From: Desulfobacteraceae bacterium
GTDB lineage: Bacteria; Desulfobacterota; DSM-4660; Desulfatiglandales; Desulfatiglandaceae
Assembly (NCBI GenBank): GCA_016844935.1
Contig: JAERTK010000106.1
Coordinates: 1-37,359, forward strand
Reading direction: 5' to 3'
Length of the DNA: 37,359 nt
Each line of letters starts with the position of its first letter. Position 1 is the first letter of the stretch. Under the pieces are notes generated by a model. It made no database searches. It had not been told where the DNA came from and was given only the letters and a program-made list of their open reading frames with translations. A program made the translations under genes and the position numbers. Of this stretch, positions 1-7,991 are shown piece after piece.

Positions 1-171
1 CCCAAAGACATTGCACTTGGGATGGTTCTCGCCAAAGATATCATTACGAGCAGTGGATCGGTCCTTGTAAAGGAGGGTACCAAAATCAACCCGTTTCTTT
101 TTGAAATCCTTCATAATTCCTCCAAGTCAGAGTACAGCGAAGACACCTTTGAGGTTTTTGTCTCTGCCTGA
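1..171 (+). CDS. C-terminal fragment of a signalling protein (5' truncated)
   Basis: An open frame enters from the left edge and ends at TGA 169-171, giving 56 residues. The visible tail contains GMVLAKDI and then SGSVLVKEGTKI. This pattern of a 'GMVL..DI' strand followed by 'G.VLVKEGT.I' is common at the C-terminus of HD-GYP, HDOD and response-regulator proteins. The next gene, 41 bases downstream, is itself a REC/HD-GYP regulator, so a shared signalling operon is likely. The start and main domains lie outside the window, so no specific function is given. Confidence 0.6.
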   Translation, partial: PKDIALGMVLAKDIITSSGSVLVKEGTKINPFLFEILHNSSKSEYSEDTFEVFVSA

Positions 172-212
172 TGGTGATGCTTTAAAGAAAACTGAAAGGT
201 AGGTAATGTTTT

Positions 213-1310
213 ATGAAAGAACTTTCGGATTGCACCGTGCTGGTGGTGGATGATACGGAAGACAATGTGGACATCCTGGTGGATGCACTGGGGGAACTTT
301 CTGATGTCTCTGTGGCCATGGATGGCCGGGTAGCCGTTGAAACGGTAGCGGACGAGGCACCGGACTTGATTCTTTTGGACATCATGATGCCGGAGATGGA
401 CGGGTACGAAGTTTGTGAGACCTTAAAGGCCGATGAGCGCTATGCCAAAATCCCCATTATCTTCCTGACCGCACTTACCGAAATTGAAAACAAGACCAGA
501 GGATTTCAGATGGGTGCCGTGGATTATATCACCAAGCCCTTTGAAATTACCGAGGTCCAGGCCCGGGTGAAGACCCATCTTTCTCTGGTGCTGGCGAGCC
601 GCGAACTGGAGATGCAGAATGAAATCCTGGAGATCAAAGTGGCGGAGCGCACCAAAGAGCTGGCGGTCACTCAGGATATCACCATCCATAGCCTGGCATC
701 CCTCGCGGAGACCCGGGACAATGAGACCGGCGGGCATATTCTGAGAACCCAGCGCTACGTGCAGGTCCTTGCCCAGAAATTGGCCGACCATCCAAAGCAT
801 GGGGAGGCACTGGATAAAAAGACCGTGGATCTTCTCTACAAGTCCGCGCCGTTGCACGATATCGGCAAGGTGGGCGTTCCCGACGCTATTTTGCACAAGC
901 CGGGAAAACTCACCGATGAGGAATTTGCCACCATGAAGAGCCACTGTGAGCTGGGGTATCAGGCCTTGCTGAAGGCGGAGGAATTGTTTGAGTTGGATGT
1001 CAGGCCCTCATTTCTGACCCATGCCAAGGACATCGCCCGCACCCACCAGGAGAAATGGGATGGTTCCGGATATCCCCAGGGGCTTAAAGGAGAAAAAATT
1101 CCCCTTTCGGGCCGTATCATGGCGGTCGCCGATGTGTATGACGCGCTTATCTGCAAACGGGTTTACAAACCCCCCTTTCCCCACGAGAAGGCGGTGGCCA
1201 TCATCAGCGAAGGGAGCGGCAGCCATTTTGATCCGGATATTGTGGAGGCATTTCTGCAGATAGAGGAGACCATCAAAGAAATCGCTGCGGAACTTGCGGA
1301 TAGTGATTGA
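213..1310 (+). CDS. Response regulator with REC and HD-GYP domains (RpfG-like c-di-GMP phosphodiesterase)
   Basis: This cytoplasmic 365-residue protein has an N-terminal receiver domain (about residues 7-125) with acidic pocket DD near residue 14, phospho-acceptor Asp56 in LILLDIMMPEMDGYE, and the conserved Lys in ITKPFE. A helical linker of about 30 residues follows, then an HD-GYP domain (about 150-350). The metal-binding pair is His215-Asp216 in HDIGKVG, and the GYP signature is Gly286-Tyr287-Pro288 followed by a typical G..IPLSGRI segment. Domains of this type hydrolyse cyclic di-GMP when phosphorylated. All key residues are present, so an active enzyme is expected. The ATG at 213 follows a purine-rich AAAGGTAGG. 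The cognate kinase is not in the window. Confidence 0.93.
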   Translation: MKELSDCTVLVVDDTEDNVDILVDALGELSDVSVAMDGRVAVETVADEAPDLILLDIMMPEMDGYEVCETLKADERYAKIPIIFLTALTEIENKTRGFQMGAVDYITKPFEITEVQARVKTHLSLVLASRELEMQNEILEIKVAERTKELAVTQDITIHSLASLAETRDNETGGHILRTQRYVQVLAQKLADHPKHGEALDKKTVDLLYKSAPLHDIGKVGVPDAILHKPGKLTDEEFATMKSHCELGYQALLKAEELFELDVRPSFLTHAKDIARTHQEKWDGSGYPQGLKGEKIPLSGRIMAVADVYDALICKRVYKPPFPHEKAVAIISEGSGSHFDPDIVEAFLQIEETIKEIAAELADSD

Positions 1311-1357
1311 GAGGGCCTCTATATCAACTGATTTCCTTTTGAAAAACGGAGAGAAGT

Positions 1358-2452
1358 ATGAAGATCGTGAGAAGGTTCCCGCTTTTTTTGATGTGCCTGC
1401 TGTTATCGTTCTATTTTGCAGCGTCTTCCCATGCAAAAGAATCCCTGGATTTTAAGATCCACGTTACGGATTCGAAATTGCCGAACGTTGCAATCATAAC
1501 CACGGGCGGAACCATTGCAGAGAAGGCAGACGCCAAGACCGGCAAATCAGTTCCGGCGGTATCCGGAGAAGAGCTGGTGAAAGCCGTACCCGGTTTAGCG
1601 AAAGTCGCCAATATCGGTGTTTTGAATTTCATGAACATCGACAGCTCACAGATGACACCTGCCATCTGGCTTAAACTCAGCGGAAAGGTGAATGAAATCA
1701 TCAAAAGACCCGACATTGCGGGGGTGGTGGTTACCCATGGAACGGACACCATGGCGGAAGGGGCATACTTTCTGGAGCTGACCATCCAGAGTGACAAACC
1801 GGTGGTGTTTACGGGGGCCATGAACGACGCTTCCGCCCCTTTTCCTGAGGGCCCCGGTAATATCCTGAACGCGGTCATACAGGCATCGTCAAAAGAGGCA
1901 CGCGGGTGGGGTGTGACAGTGACGCTCAATTCCTATATCAATGGTGCACGGGATGTGAGAAAAACCCAGACCACCAATGTGCAGACCTTCAAATCCGGAG
2001 AAAAAGGGTATCTGGGGTATGTGTACGACGGAAAGGTCACCCGTTTCAACAACAGGATTCGCAAGACAAAACTCCCGCTTCCTTCGAAACTGCCGCCGGT
2101 TGTTTTTTTCAGTACCTACGCTGGGGACAATGGGGATTTCATCCGTTACGCCGTGGACAAAGGCGCCAAAGGCCTGGTGATTGATGCGCTGGGTGCCGGG
2201 AATGTCAATGAACGGACCTGTGACGCCATCCTTTACGCCCTTTCAAAAAAAATTCCGGTGGTCATATCCACCCGGGTGTATTACGGTTCAGTGGAACCGG
2301 CTTACGGCGATAAGGGAGGCGGTGGCATGCTGGAGAAAAAAGGTGCCATTCTGGCCGGAGACCTTATGGGAACCAAAGCGCGTCTGCTCCTCATGCTGGC
2401 CTTGGCAGAGGTTGGAAACAACCCTGAAAAGTCGAAAATGTATTTCAAGTAG
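1358..2452 (+). CDS. ansB: Secreted type II L-asparaginase
   Basis: The product has 364 residues and hydrolyses L-asparagine (often also glutamine) to aspartate and ammonia, most likely in the periplasm. The N-terminus MKIVRR plus a hydrophobic run ending in ASSHA is a clear Sec signal peptide, cleaved near residue 26. Both catalytic signatures are present: TTGGTIA at residues 48-54, with the nucleophilic Thr, and THGTDTM at 126-132, with the second Thr, the Asp and, further on, the supporting Lys region. Length after cleavage (about 338) fits the type II family rather than the cytoplasmic type I enzyme. The start has GGAGAG just upstream. It sits alone between a signalling gene and a strong promoter, which suggests a monocistronic unit. 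Confidence 0.95.
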   Translation: MKIVRRFPLFLMCLLLSFYFAASSHAKESLDFKIHVTDSKLPNVAIITTGGTIAEKADAKTGKSVPAVSGEELVKAVPGLAKVANIGVLNFMNIDSSQMTPAIWLKLSGKVNEIIKRPDIAGVVVTHGTDTMAEGAYFLELTIQSDKPVVFTGAMNDASAPFPEGPGNILNAVIQASSKEARGWGVTVTLNSYINGARDVRKTQTTNVQTFKSGEKGYLGYVYDGKVTRFNNRIRKTKLPLPSKLPPVVFFSTYAGDNGDFIRYAVDKGAKGLVIDALGAGNVNERTCDAILYALSKKIPVVISTRVYYGSVEPAYGDKGGGGMLEKKGAILAGDLMGTKARLLLMLALAEVGNNPEKSKMYFK

Positions 2453-2462
2453 CACCAATCCC

Positions 2463-2491
2463 TTGACATGGGTTCCGCACGCCACTATAAT
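2463..2491 (+). promoter_or_regulatory. Perfect consensus sigma-70 promoter for the Rrf2 gene, with ACTAT repeats
   Basis: TTGACA at 2463-2468 and TATAAT at 2486-2491 are separated by exactly 17 bases, matching the consensus at all 12 positions. The Rrf2 start codon is 33 bases downstream of the -10. ACTAT occurs at 2484-2488, 2492-2496 and 2505-2509, overlapping and following the -10. Such repeats at the core promoter are where an Rrf2 protein would bind to repress itself, but that binding is inferred. Confidence 0.8.
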
Positions 2492-2523
2492 ACTATACGA
2501 AACAACTATGAAATGGCCGCCAT

Positions 2524-2937
2524 ATGAAACTCTCCACTCGAAGTCGGTACGGGACCCGAATGGTTCTGGATCTGGCAAAAAGATTTAATGAAGGTCCAGT
2601 GAGGATTGGGGATATCGCTGAGCGCGAGGGAATTTCCGCGAAATATCTGGAGCAACTGATCATTCCTCTGAAACGGGCCAATTTCATTACGAGTGTCCGG
2701 GGACCCAAAGGGGGACACATGCTGACGCGGCCTCCTGAGGAGATCACAGTAGGGGATGTGGTAAAGGCCCTTGAAGGGGGGATGAATTTCACGGTCTGTG
2801 TTGAGAACCCCTCCAAATGCGACAGGTCACCCGAATGCTTGACCCGGGACATCTGGGAAGCAGCGTCAAAGGCCATGTATGATAAACTGGATTCCATGAC
2901 ACTGGCAGGCTTGCTATCGCAGAAGAACTGTAAATAG
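2524..2937 (+). CDS. Rrf2-family transcriptional regulator, probable [2Fe-2S] sensor
   Basis: This 137-residue protein has the Rrf2 winged-helix DNA-binding domain from the first residues (MKLSTRSRYGTRMVLDLA), a recognition helix around ISAKYLEQLI, and the typical wing SVRGPKGGHML. Three cysteines, Cys92, Cys99 and Cys105, lie where IscR places its cluster ligands (92, 98, 104), so an Fe-S cluster is likely. The spacing of six and five residues differs slightly from IscR. No isc or suf genes are nearby, so it need not be IscR itself. It may sense redox, nitric oxide or iron and regulate itself and the downstream MOSC gene. No strong ribosome site precedes the ATG. Confidence 0.9.
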   Translation: MKLSTRSRYGTRMVLDLAKRFNEGPVRIGDIAEREGISAKYLEQLIIPLKRANFITSVRGPKGGHMLTRPPEEITVGDVVKALEGGMNFTVCVENPSKCDRSPECLTRDIWEAASKAMYDKLDSMTLAGLLSQKNCK

Positions 2938-2958
2938 AAGTTTCTTGAGGAGAACACC

Positions 2959-3405
2959 TTGACAGATATGAAAATCGTTTCCCTTGCCACCAGCAGAAAG
3001 AAGGGAACACCCAAGACAACCGTTTCGGAGGTTTCCCTTGTCCGGGAACACGGGATCGATGGGGATGCCCATGCGGGCCCCTGGCATCGCCAGGTGAGTT
3101 TTCTGGCGGCTGAAAGTATCGAAGCGGCACGTAAAAAGGGTCTGGATGTGACATTTGGGAATTTTGCGGAAAATATCGCTACCGAGGGAATTGATTGGGA
3201 AACGGTTCCGGTGGGGACCCGCCTGGACCTTGGAGATTCCGCTCAGGTGGAGATTACCCAAAAAGGGAAGGAATGCCACAATAAATGCGCCATTTATTAT
3301 ATGGCGGGGGACTGCATCATGCCCCGGGAAGGGATCTTCGCCCGTGTGCTCAAGGGAGGGGATATCCGCTGTGGTGAACCGGTACGGATCTTGGGTCCAT
3401 CCTGA
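2959..3405 (+). CDS. Stand-alone MOSC-domain protein
   Basis: The 148-residue product is a single MOSC (molybdenum cofactor sulfurase C-terminal) domain. Diagnostic features are HGIDGDAHAG near residues 31-40, FGNFAENI near 66-73, and the conserved cysteine region KECHNKCAIYY followed by MPREGIFARVL. MOSC domains bind molybdenum cofactor and are thought to act in cofactor or sulfur handling. In sulfate-reducing lineages they are often found near MogA/MoaC. I chose the TTG at 2959 because GAGGAG lies seven bases upstream; an ATG at 2968 is an alternative and shortens the protein by three residues. It follows the Rrf2 gene by 21 bases, so the two are probably co-transcribed. Confidence 0.88.
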   Translation: MTDMKIVSLATSRKKGTPKTTVSEVSLVREHGIDGDAHAGPWHRQVSFLAAESIEAARKKGLDVTFGNFAENIATEGIDWETVPVGTRLDLGDSAQVEITQKGKECHNKCAIYYMAGDCIMPREGIFARVLKGGDIRCGEPVRILGPS

Positions 3406-3425
3406 AGATATCCGACGGGTTTTTT
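3385..3425 (+). terminator. Possible rho-independent terminator after the MOSC gene
   Basis: CGGATCTT (3385-3392) can pair with AAGATATCCG (3405-3414) with a two-base bulge. A short spacer and six T follow at 3420-3425. The left arm lies within the last codons of the MOSC gene. The stem is modest, so this is a tentative call. Confidence 0.4.
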
Positions 3426-3457
3426 GAATGATAGTCAAATGACGAATTAGGACTCCC

Positions 3458-3994
3458 ATGAAAATTCGAAAATCCACATTCAAATGGCTGGCATGGATGC
3501 TGGCATTTTTTCTGGTAACGGCGAGCGTTGCCCAGGGTGTGGAACGTTGTGGGGGGAAATGTTGTCAAGGGCAGCAGGAACCGGTTGTACGGGATCCGTC
3601 CGTGGTTCATGAACCTGGCAACCTGGGATTACCGCTTAACCCGAAAATGCCCCTTGATGCCTTCCTTCCCTCCTGCCATCTGCCCGGTCCGCTGGGAGAC
3701 AGCAGGACTGCGGGTTCCCAGGAGGAGGCTTCCCAGGAAGCGCCTTGTCAAGATGAGGGTGCGCCCATATCTTGCTGCCACCTGGGAAAGGCCGGGACCG
3801 GTTCTCAGGCACTGGTTTCGCAGGGACATTCCTGGGGGACGGATCGTCTCTTTCATGCTGCGCTGGCGGTTTGTATCCAGTCGGCTGCCAATTTAAATGA
3901 AGATCAACGTTACCAATCTGTGGACGGAGGAAGCTTGCAACCGCGGGCTGCCCCGGTCCCACTCTACCTCAAGAACACCTCCTTTATCTGTTAA
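3458..3994 (+). CDS. Secreted cysteine-rich protein of unknown function
   Basis: The product has 178 residues. The N-terminus (KIRKSTFKWLAWMLAFFLVTASVAQG) is a Sec signal peptide, so the mature protein should be periplasmic or membrane-attached. Mature cysteines include RCGGKCC right after cleavage, single Cys near residues 73 and 97, a Cys-Cys pair near 106-107, one near 138, and a Cys as the very last residue, after PVPLYLKNTSFI. The middle is rich in Gly, Pro and Ser and looks flexible. I recognise no catalytic domain. It opens the metal/thiol cluster 3458-9152, and the vicinal Cys pairs suggest metal or thiol binding, but this is inference. The frame agrees with the signal peptide, and no better ORF covers this stretch. 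Confidence 0.7.
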   Translation: MKIRKSTFKWLAWMLAFFLVTASVAQGVERCGGKCCQGQQEPVVRDPSVVHEPGNLGLPLNPKMPLDAFLPSCHLPGPLGDSRTAGSQEEASQEAPCQDEGAPISCCHLGKAGTGSQALVSQGHSWGTDRLFHAALAVCIQSAANLNEDQRYQSVDGGSLQPRAAPVPLYLKNTSFIC

Positions 3995-4148
3995 ACCCAC
4001 CGGCCGGGTTGCTGGATTCCTGTGGCCTTTTGATCCAGGACCCGGTACGCACACCACTCAATTTTTATCCATTACCTCGTTTTCAGTATACGACCGCATC
4101 CCATTTAAGCCTCGTCTTTTTCATGGGATAAAGGCTCTTTTAGGAGAC

Positions 4149-4177
4149 CGCGTGGCGGTGGGATAGATCGCTACGCG
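4149..4177 (+). terminator. Hairpin in the spacer before the DUF2318 gene
   Basis: CGCGTGGCG (4149-4157) pairs with CGCTACGCG (4169-4177), nine pairs with one G-U, and CCCTTTT follows. It could be a weak terminator after the Cys-rich gene or a leader structure for the DUF2318 operon. The rest of the 283-base spacer holds no convincing gene. Confidence 0.35.
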
Positions 4178-4277
4178 CCCTTTTCGGAGGGGATGGACGA
4201 CGCTCAAAACGAAGGAAATATCAATGAGGAAGACAGATAAATGAACGCCCAAAAAGAGGCGGATCATGGAGGAACCA

Positions 4278-4883
4278 ATGACAAATCAGAAAAAGAAATC
4301 CATCAAGGAAATGAGCACCCATAAAAAAGCAGCGGTCTTAGGGGCCGAAAAATTAGGGGACCAAAAAAAGAAGAAGGGTTTTTTGCCCTATGTCGCTATC
4401 TCAATCTGTGCCCTGCTGGCAATCGGTGCCGGTCTCTTCTTGTTTCAGGGAAACGGTCAGACCTCCCAAAATCTTTCCACGGCCCGGAATGCGGGCCAGG
4501 ATGCTCAGGCCGTCAGTCAGACCCGGGTGGTGACGCATCCGGTAAACCTGTTTGCTGATGGAAAGGCAAAGCATTTTGAATTTCAGGCCGACAACGGTAT
4601 CACCATTAAATATTTTGTGTTGAAGAGTTCAGATGGAGTGGTCCGCGCGGCATTTGATGCCTGCGACGTCTGCTGGCCCAGCGGCAAAGGGTACTATCAG
4701 GAACAGGACAAGATGGTCTGCAGAAACTGCGGAAAACGATTTGCGTCGGTGAAGATCAACGTGGAGAAGGGGGGATGCAACCCTGCGCCCCTTGAGCGGA
4801 GGGTCGAGGGCGACAACCTGGTGATCCAGGTGGCGGACATCCTGAAGGGGCAGACCTATTTTGATTTTGGAGGGAGGGGTTAA
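4278..4883 (+). CDS. DUF2318-type Cys-rich membrane-anchored protein
   Basis: The product has 201 residues: a lysine-rich N-terminus, one membrane span (about 35-56, FLPYVAISICALLAIGAG), and a periplasmic DUF2318 domain. The cysteine pattern is diagnostic: Cys129-x2-Cys132 followed by Trp, Cys148-x2-Cys151, then Cys167 in GGCNPAPL. DUF2318 proteins accompany the P19/FTR1 iron-uptake genes of Campylobacter and relatives, next to MacB-like permeases, and probably bind iron or another thiophilic metal. I chose ATG 4278 because GGAGG lies five bases upstream; ATG 4266 would add four residues and has no such site. The permease gene starts two bases after the stop, so the genes are almost certainly one operon. 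Confidence 0.85.
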   Translation: MTNQKKKSIKEMSTHKKAAVLGAEKLGDQKKKKGFLPYVAISICALLAIGAGLFLFQGNGQTSQNLSTARNAGQDAQAVSQTRVVTHPVNLFADGKAKHFEFQADNGITIKYFVLKSSDGVVRAAFDACDVCWPSGKGYYQEQDKMVCRNCGKRFASVKINVEKGGCNPAPLERRVEGDNLVIQVADILKGQTYFDFGGRG

Positions 4884-4885
4884 CC

Positions 4886-6043
4886 ATGAAACTCTTTGAT
4901 ATCTCTTTGGCGAATCTAAAACGCCGCAAGGCCAAAGCCTCCTTTATTCTCATCGGATTGCTGGTGGGGGTAACCGCGGTGGTGGCCTTCATGAGTCTGG
5001 TGGATACCCTCACCCGGGATATCAACCACAAGCTGGAAAAGTACGGCGCCAATATCATGATCCTGCCCAAAACGGAAAACCTGTCCCTCACTTACGGGGG
5101 TATGGCCGTCGGTGGCATTTCTTTCGAGATGCGTGAAATCCTCCAGGAGGACCTGGGTAGGATCAAGGATATCGAGAACGCCGCCAATGTTGCGGCGGTG
5201 GGTCCCATGGTGCTGGGTTCCATCAAGGTTGCGGACCGTAATGTGTTGCTGGCAGGGGTCGATTTCCAGGTGGCGCATATCCTGAGACCCTGGTGGAAAA
5301 TTAAAGGGCAATCCCCCGACGAGGACAGGGTTCTTCTGGGGGCGGAGGCCAGCCGTATCCTCGGCCTGGGTCAGGATGATGTTCTTGATGCCAACGGAAG
5401 AAACCTTGTGGTTTCGGGTGTCCTGGAACCGACCGGAAGTCAGGATGATCAGATTATCTTTGCCCCCCTGAAGACGGCCCAGCGGGTGTTGGGCAAGGAA
5501 GGCCGTATCTCCATGGCGGAGGTCGCAGCCCTTTGTGCCGCATGCCCCATCGACGAAATGGTTGCTCAGATTTCGGGTGTTCTCCCCGACGCCAAGGTCA
5601 TGGCCATCCGGCAGGTGGTGAAAGGGCGCATGGAGACCCTGGGGCACTTCAACAAATTCGCCTATGGTCTTTCCCTGCTGGTGATGCTGGTTGGATGCCT
5701 GGTGGTTCTGGTGACCATGATGGGAAGTGTTCGGGAAAGGACCTCTGAATTCGGCATCTTCATGGCCATCGGTTTCAGGCGGCGCCACGTGATCAGCATG
5801 GTCCTGTTCGAGGCCGCTGTCATTTCGGCCCTTGCCGGGGTGGTGGGGTATTTCATGGGTCTTGGCGCCACAAAACTCACCATCCCTTTTTTCACCGAAA
5901 GCGTCGATGTGGGCCTGGCATTTGACCCGGTTCTGGCCCTGGGGGTGTTTGTGGTCGCCGTTATTCTGGGACTCGTATCCAGTGCCTATCCAGCGGTCAT
6001 GGCCGGAAATCTTGACCCCAACGAAGCCCTTAGAAGCCTGTAA
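4886..6043 (+). CDS. MacB/FtsX-family ABC transporter permease
   Basis: The 385-residue protein has one N-terminal membrane span (about 18-40), a periplasmic domain of about 200 residues, and three C-terminal spans (about 258-285, 305-330, 345-370). It ends in the typical YPAVMAGNLDPNEALRSL tail, in which the cytoplasmic loop couples to the ATPase. This is the LolC/MacB/FtsX topology, used for mechanotransmission across the membrane rather than ordinary import. The periplasmic domain contains Cys217-Ala-Ala-Cys220-Pro, an unusual CxxC near the membrane. It lies between the DUF2318 gene (2-base gap) and the ATPase (12-base gap). Related P19-type clusters usually carry two such permeases; only one is here, so a homodimer is expected. 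Confidence 0.9.
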   Translation: MKLFDISLANLKRRKAKASFILIGLLVGVTAVVAFMSLVDTLTRDINHKLEKYGANIMILPKTENLSLTYGGMAVGGISFEMREILQEDLGRIKDIENAANVAAVGPMVLGSIKVADRNVLLAGVDFQVAHILRPWWKIKGQSPDEDRVLLGAEASRILGLGQDDVLDANGRNLVVSGVLEPTGSQDDQIIFAPLKTAQRVLGKEGRISMAEVAALCAACPIDEMVAQISGVLPDAKVMAIRQVVKGRMETLGHFNKFAYGLSLLVMLVGCLVVLVTMMGSVRERTSEFGIFMAIGFRRRHVISMVLFEAAVISALAGVVGYFMGLGATKLTIPFFTESVDVGLAFDPVLALGVFVVAVILGLVSSAYPAVMAGNLDPNEALRSL

Positions 6044-6055
6044 GAGGAGTGAATC

Positions 6056-6811
6056 ATGAGCTATATTCAAGTTGAAAATCTGATGAAGGAATATGGAAAG
6101 GGGGAAGCGGCATTTTTAGCCGTCAAGGACATGAGCTTCCAGGTTCAGCAGGGGGAGTTCGTGGCCGTTGTCGGGGAATCGGGGTCGGGGAAATCCACAC
6201 TGCTCTCCATGATGGGGGCTTTGAATACCCCCACAAATGGCCGGTATGTGGTGGACGATATTGATGTTTATTCCCTGAGCCTTGATAAAAGGGCGAAATT
6301 TCGCATGGAATTCCTGGGATTCATCTTCCAGAGCTTTCATCTGATTCCATACCTGAACGTTATGGAAAATGTGATGCTGCCCCTGGCCATTGCCAAGATC
6401 AAATCCCAAGAGAAAACAGACATGGCCAGGGAGGCCCTCAAACATGTGGGGCTTTCCGATAAAGAAAACCGTCTGCCCAGCGAGATCTCCGGGGGGGAAC
6501 AGGAACGGGTGGCCATTGCAAGAGCCGTTGTGAACAACCCCACCATCCTCCTGGCCGATGAGCCCACCGGCAATCTGGATACCCGGACAAGCCGTGAGAT
6601 CATGGATCTCTTCAATAAACTGAACGGGGAGGGGATCACCATCGTCATGGTGACCCACAATGCGATGTGGTCGAAGGAGGCCCATCGGATCCTCTGTGTT
6701 TCGGACGGATTGGTCAGTGAGCAGGAGCGTTTACGAAATGTTGTTGAATATCCCTTCGGGCAGAAATCATCCCCGGAGCAGTATTCGGCGAACAAGGTTG
6801 CCGCTCGATAA
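6056..6811 (+). CDS. LolD/MacB-type ABC transporter ATP-binding protein
   Basis: The 251-residue ATPase has Walker A GESGSGKS (near residues 41-48), a Q-loop in FIFQSF, ABC signature [13 protein letters not shown] (near 143-155), Walker [13 protein letters not shown] and switch His in [13 protein letters not shown] is typical of the LolD/MacB/FtsE subgroup, matching the FtsX-like permease just upstream. The signature reads GGEQE instead of the usual GGQQQ. The C-terminus carries a 20-30 residue polar tail beyond the normal domain end. It should energise the permease, perhaps to drive a periplasmic conformational or redox step acting on the DUF2318 or HMA proteins. No outer-membrane TolC gene is nearby. 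Confidence 0.93.
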   Translation: MSYIQVENLMKEYGKGEAAFLAVKDMSFQVQQGEFVAVVGESGSGKSTLLSMMGALNTPTNGRYVVDDIDVYSLSLDKRAKFRMEFLGFIFQSFHLIPYLNVMENVMLPLAIAKIKSQEKTDMAREALKHVGLSDKENRLPSEISGGEQERVAIARAVVNNPTILLADEPTGNLDTRTSREIMDLFNKLNGEGITIVMVTHNAMWSKEAHRILCVSDGLVSEQERLRNVVEYPFGQKSSPEQYSANKVAAR

Positions 6812-6889
6812 ACATTATGCGCCAGGGTGGGCGGGGGCCCGGATAAGGGCCTTCCCGACATTTCCCCCGGACGATTAAAGGAGAAGAAT

Positions 6890-7873
6890 ATGGATAACGG
6901 ATTTTTATTTTCAAAAAAGATGTGGGCCCTCATCATGGTCCTTTTGGTGGTTCTCATGGCGGCCGCGGCCTTTGCCCTTCAGTTCAGTGAAGAGAAGGCA
7001 AAGCCCCAAACGGCGGTGGAGCGAAGAGGCACCGGCAATTCACAGTATCCGGGAGCAGACGTCTCCAAAGCCGTTTTCAAGGTAGACAATATGTCCTGTT
7101 CCGGGTGCATCTCCGCCATCAAAGGGAGCCTTGCGGGCTTTCCGGGGATAGAGGATATCCTTGTGGATCTCGGGGGTGGTAAAACGGAAGTCTACTACCG
7201 GAAGGAGCGGGGCGCCGATGTGGCCAAAATGGCCCAGGCTATCACCGAGAGCGGTTACCCTGCCAGGACCCTTAAGGTTTTTTCAGCAGATGAAATTAAA
7301 AAGAAAAGGGATCTGGCTGCCTCGAAATCAAAATTTTACGTCGCTTCGGTGAGTGGGTACGATATTGCCCGGGCCGATTTTGATATGGAGATGAAAGCGG
7401 CACGGAAACAATACCAGAAAGATTATGGTGAAGATCTGTTTTCCACTGCCCGCGGGAAGGCCCTGAAACAAAGACTTCAGGGACAGGTCCTGTCGAGGCT
7501 TATCCAGCAGGGCACCCTGCTGCAGGAAATCAATCGCTCCGGTTACAGCGTGGATAGTGAGACGCTCAAAGCGGAGTTAGAGGCGTACATTGAGAAAAAC
7601 GGCAAGAGCGAACAGGTACTTCAACAGGCTGTTAAAGATGCGGGATATGACTATGACTATTTCAGGAAAAGATTTGAAATGGGTGTTTTGATCAACCGGT
7701 ACATCGACGAAAAGGTCCTGGCCGGAGCCACGACTCCCGACGAAAAAGAGCGGGCCTTTGCCGCATGGTTCAACAACACCAGAAGCAAAGCGGAAGTGGC
7801 CTATTATGACAAAAATCTTGAACGGGCCATCCAGGAACAGAGGTCTTCGGGCAGTTGTTGCCCCGTGAAGTAG
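6890..7873 (+). CDS. Membrane-anchored fusion of an HMA domain and a SurA-N-like domain
   Basis: ATG 6890 is preceded by AAAGGAG at six bases, giving 327 residues; upstream in-frame codons lack such a site. An N-terminal membrane anchor (about residues 10-32, [19 protein letters not shown]) places the rest in the periplasm. Residues 60-130 form a heavy-metal-associated domain with metal site Met-Ser-Cys70-Ser-Gly-Cys73. Residues about 150-310 are helical and match the N-terminal chaperone part of SurA/PrsA-like proteins ([12 protein letters not shown] at the start, paired long helices after), with no PPIase domain. The protein ends in GSCCPVK. It follows the ATPase by 78 bases. I infer a metal-binding periplasmic chaperone or relay serving this transporter; the metal is unknown. 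Confidence 0.8.
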   Translation: MDNGFLFSKKMWALIMVLLVVLMAAAAFALQFSEEKAKPQTAVERRGTGNSQYPGADVSKAVFKVDNMSCSGCISAIKGSLAGFPGIEDILVDLGGGKTEVYYRKERGADVAKMAQAITESGYPARTLKVFSADEIKKKRDLAASKSKFYVASVSGYDIARADFDMEMKAARKQYQKDYGEDLFSTARGKALKQRLQGQVLSRLIQQGTLLQEINRSGYSVDSETLKAELEAYIEKNGKSEQVLQQAVKDAGYDYDYFRKRFEMGVLINRYIDEKVLAGATTPDEKERAFAAWFNNTRSKAEVAYYDKNLERAIQEQRSSGSCCPVK

Positions 7874-7913
7874 GTCAGTAGGGGGTCCTGCATTCTATTT
7901 CCATCAGGGCCTG

Positions 7914-7959
7914 GCGGGGTGCCAAAAACCGATTTTCCAAACACCGGCACCCCGCTTTT
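7914..7959 (+). terminator. GC-rich hairpin with a short T-run after the HMA gene
   Basis: GCGGGGTGCC (7914-7923) and GGCACCCCGC (7946-7955) form a perfect 10-base inverted repeat with a 22-base loop, followed by TTTT. The T-run is short and the small genes downstream have their own strong ribosome sites. It may partly terminate or stabilise the upstream mRNA and lower expression of the distal genes. Confidence 0.5.
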
Positions 7960-7991
7960 GGCGCCGTTTCCGTAGAGAAGGAGGTAAGGCA

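Noticed and set aside
3897..4166. 89-residue ORF overlapping the end of the Cys-rich gene
   Set aside because: It starts inside that gene in another frame, lacks a ribosome site and has composition unlike a real protein.
4241..4324. Short ORF of 27 codons before and overlapping the DUF2318 gene
   Set aside because: It is hydrophilic and unlike any family, and reads as a frame-shifted version of the DUF2318 start region.
4916..6070. Long minus-strand ORF opposite the permease
   Set aside because: It mirrors the codon pattern of the MacB-like gene and has a His/Gly-rich composition typical of shadow frames.
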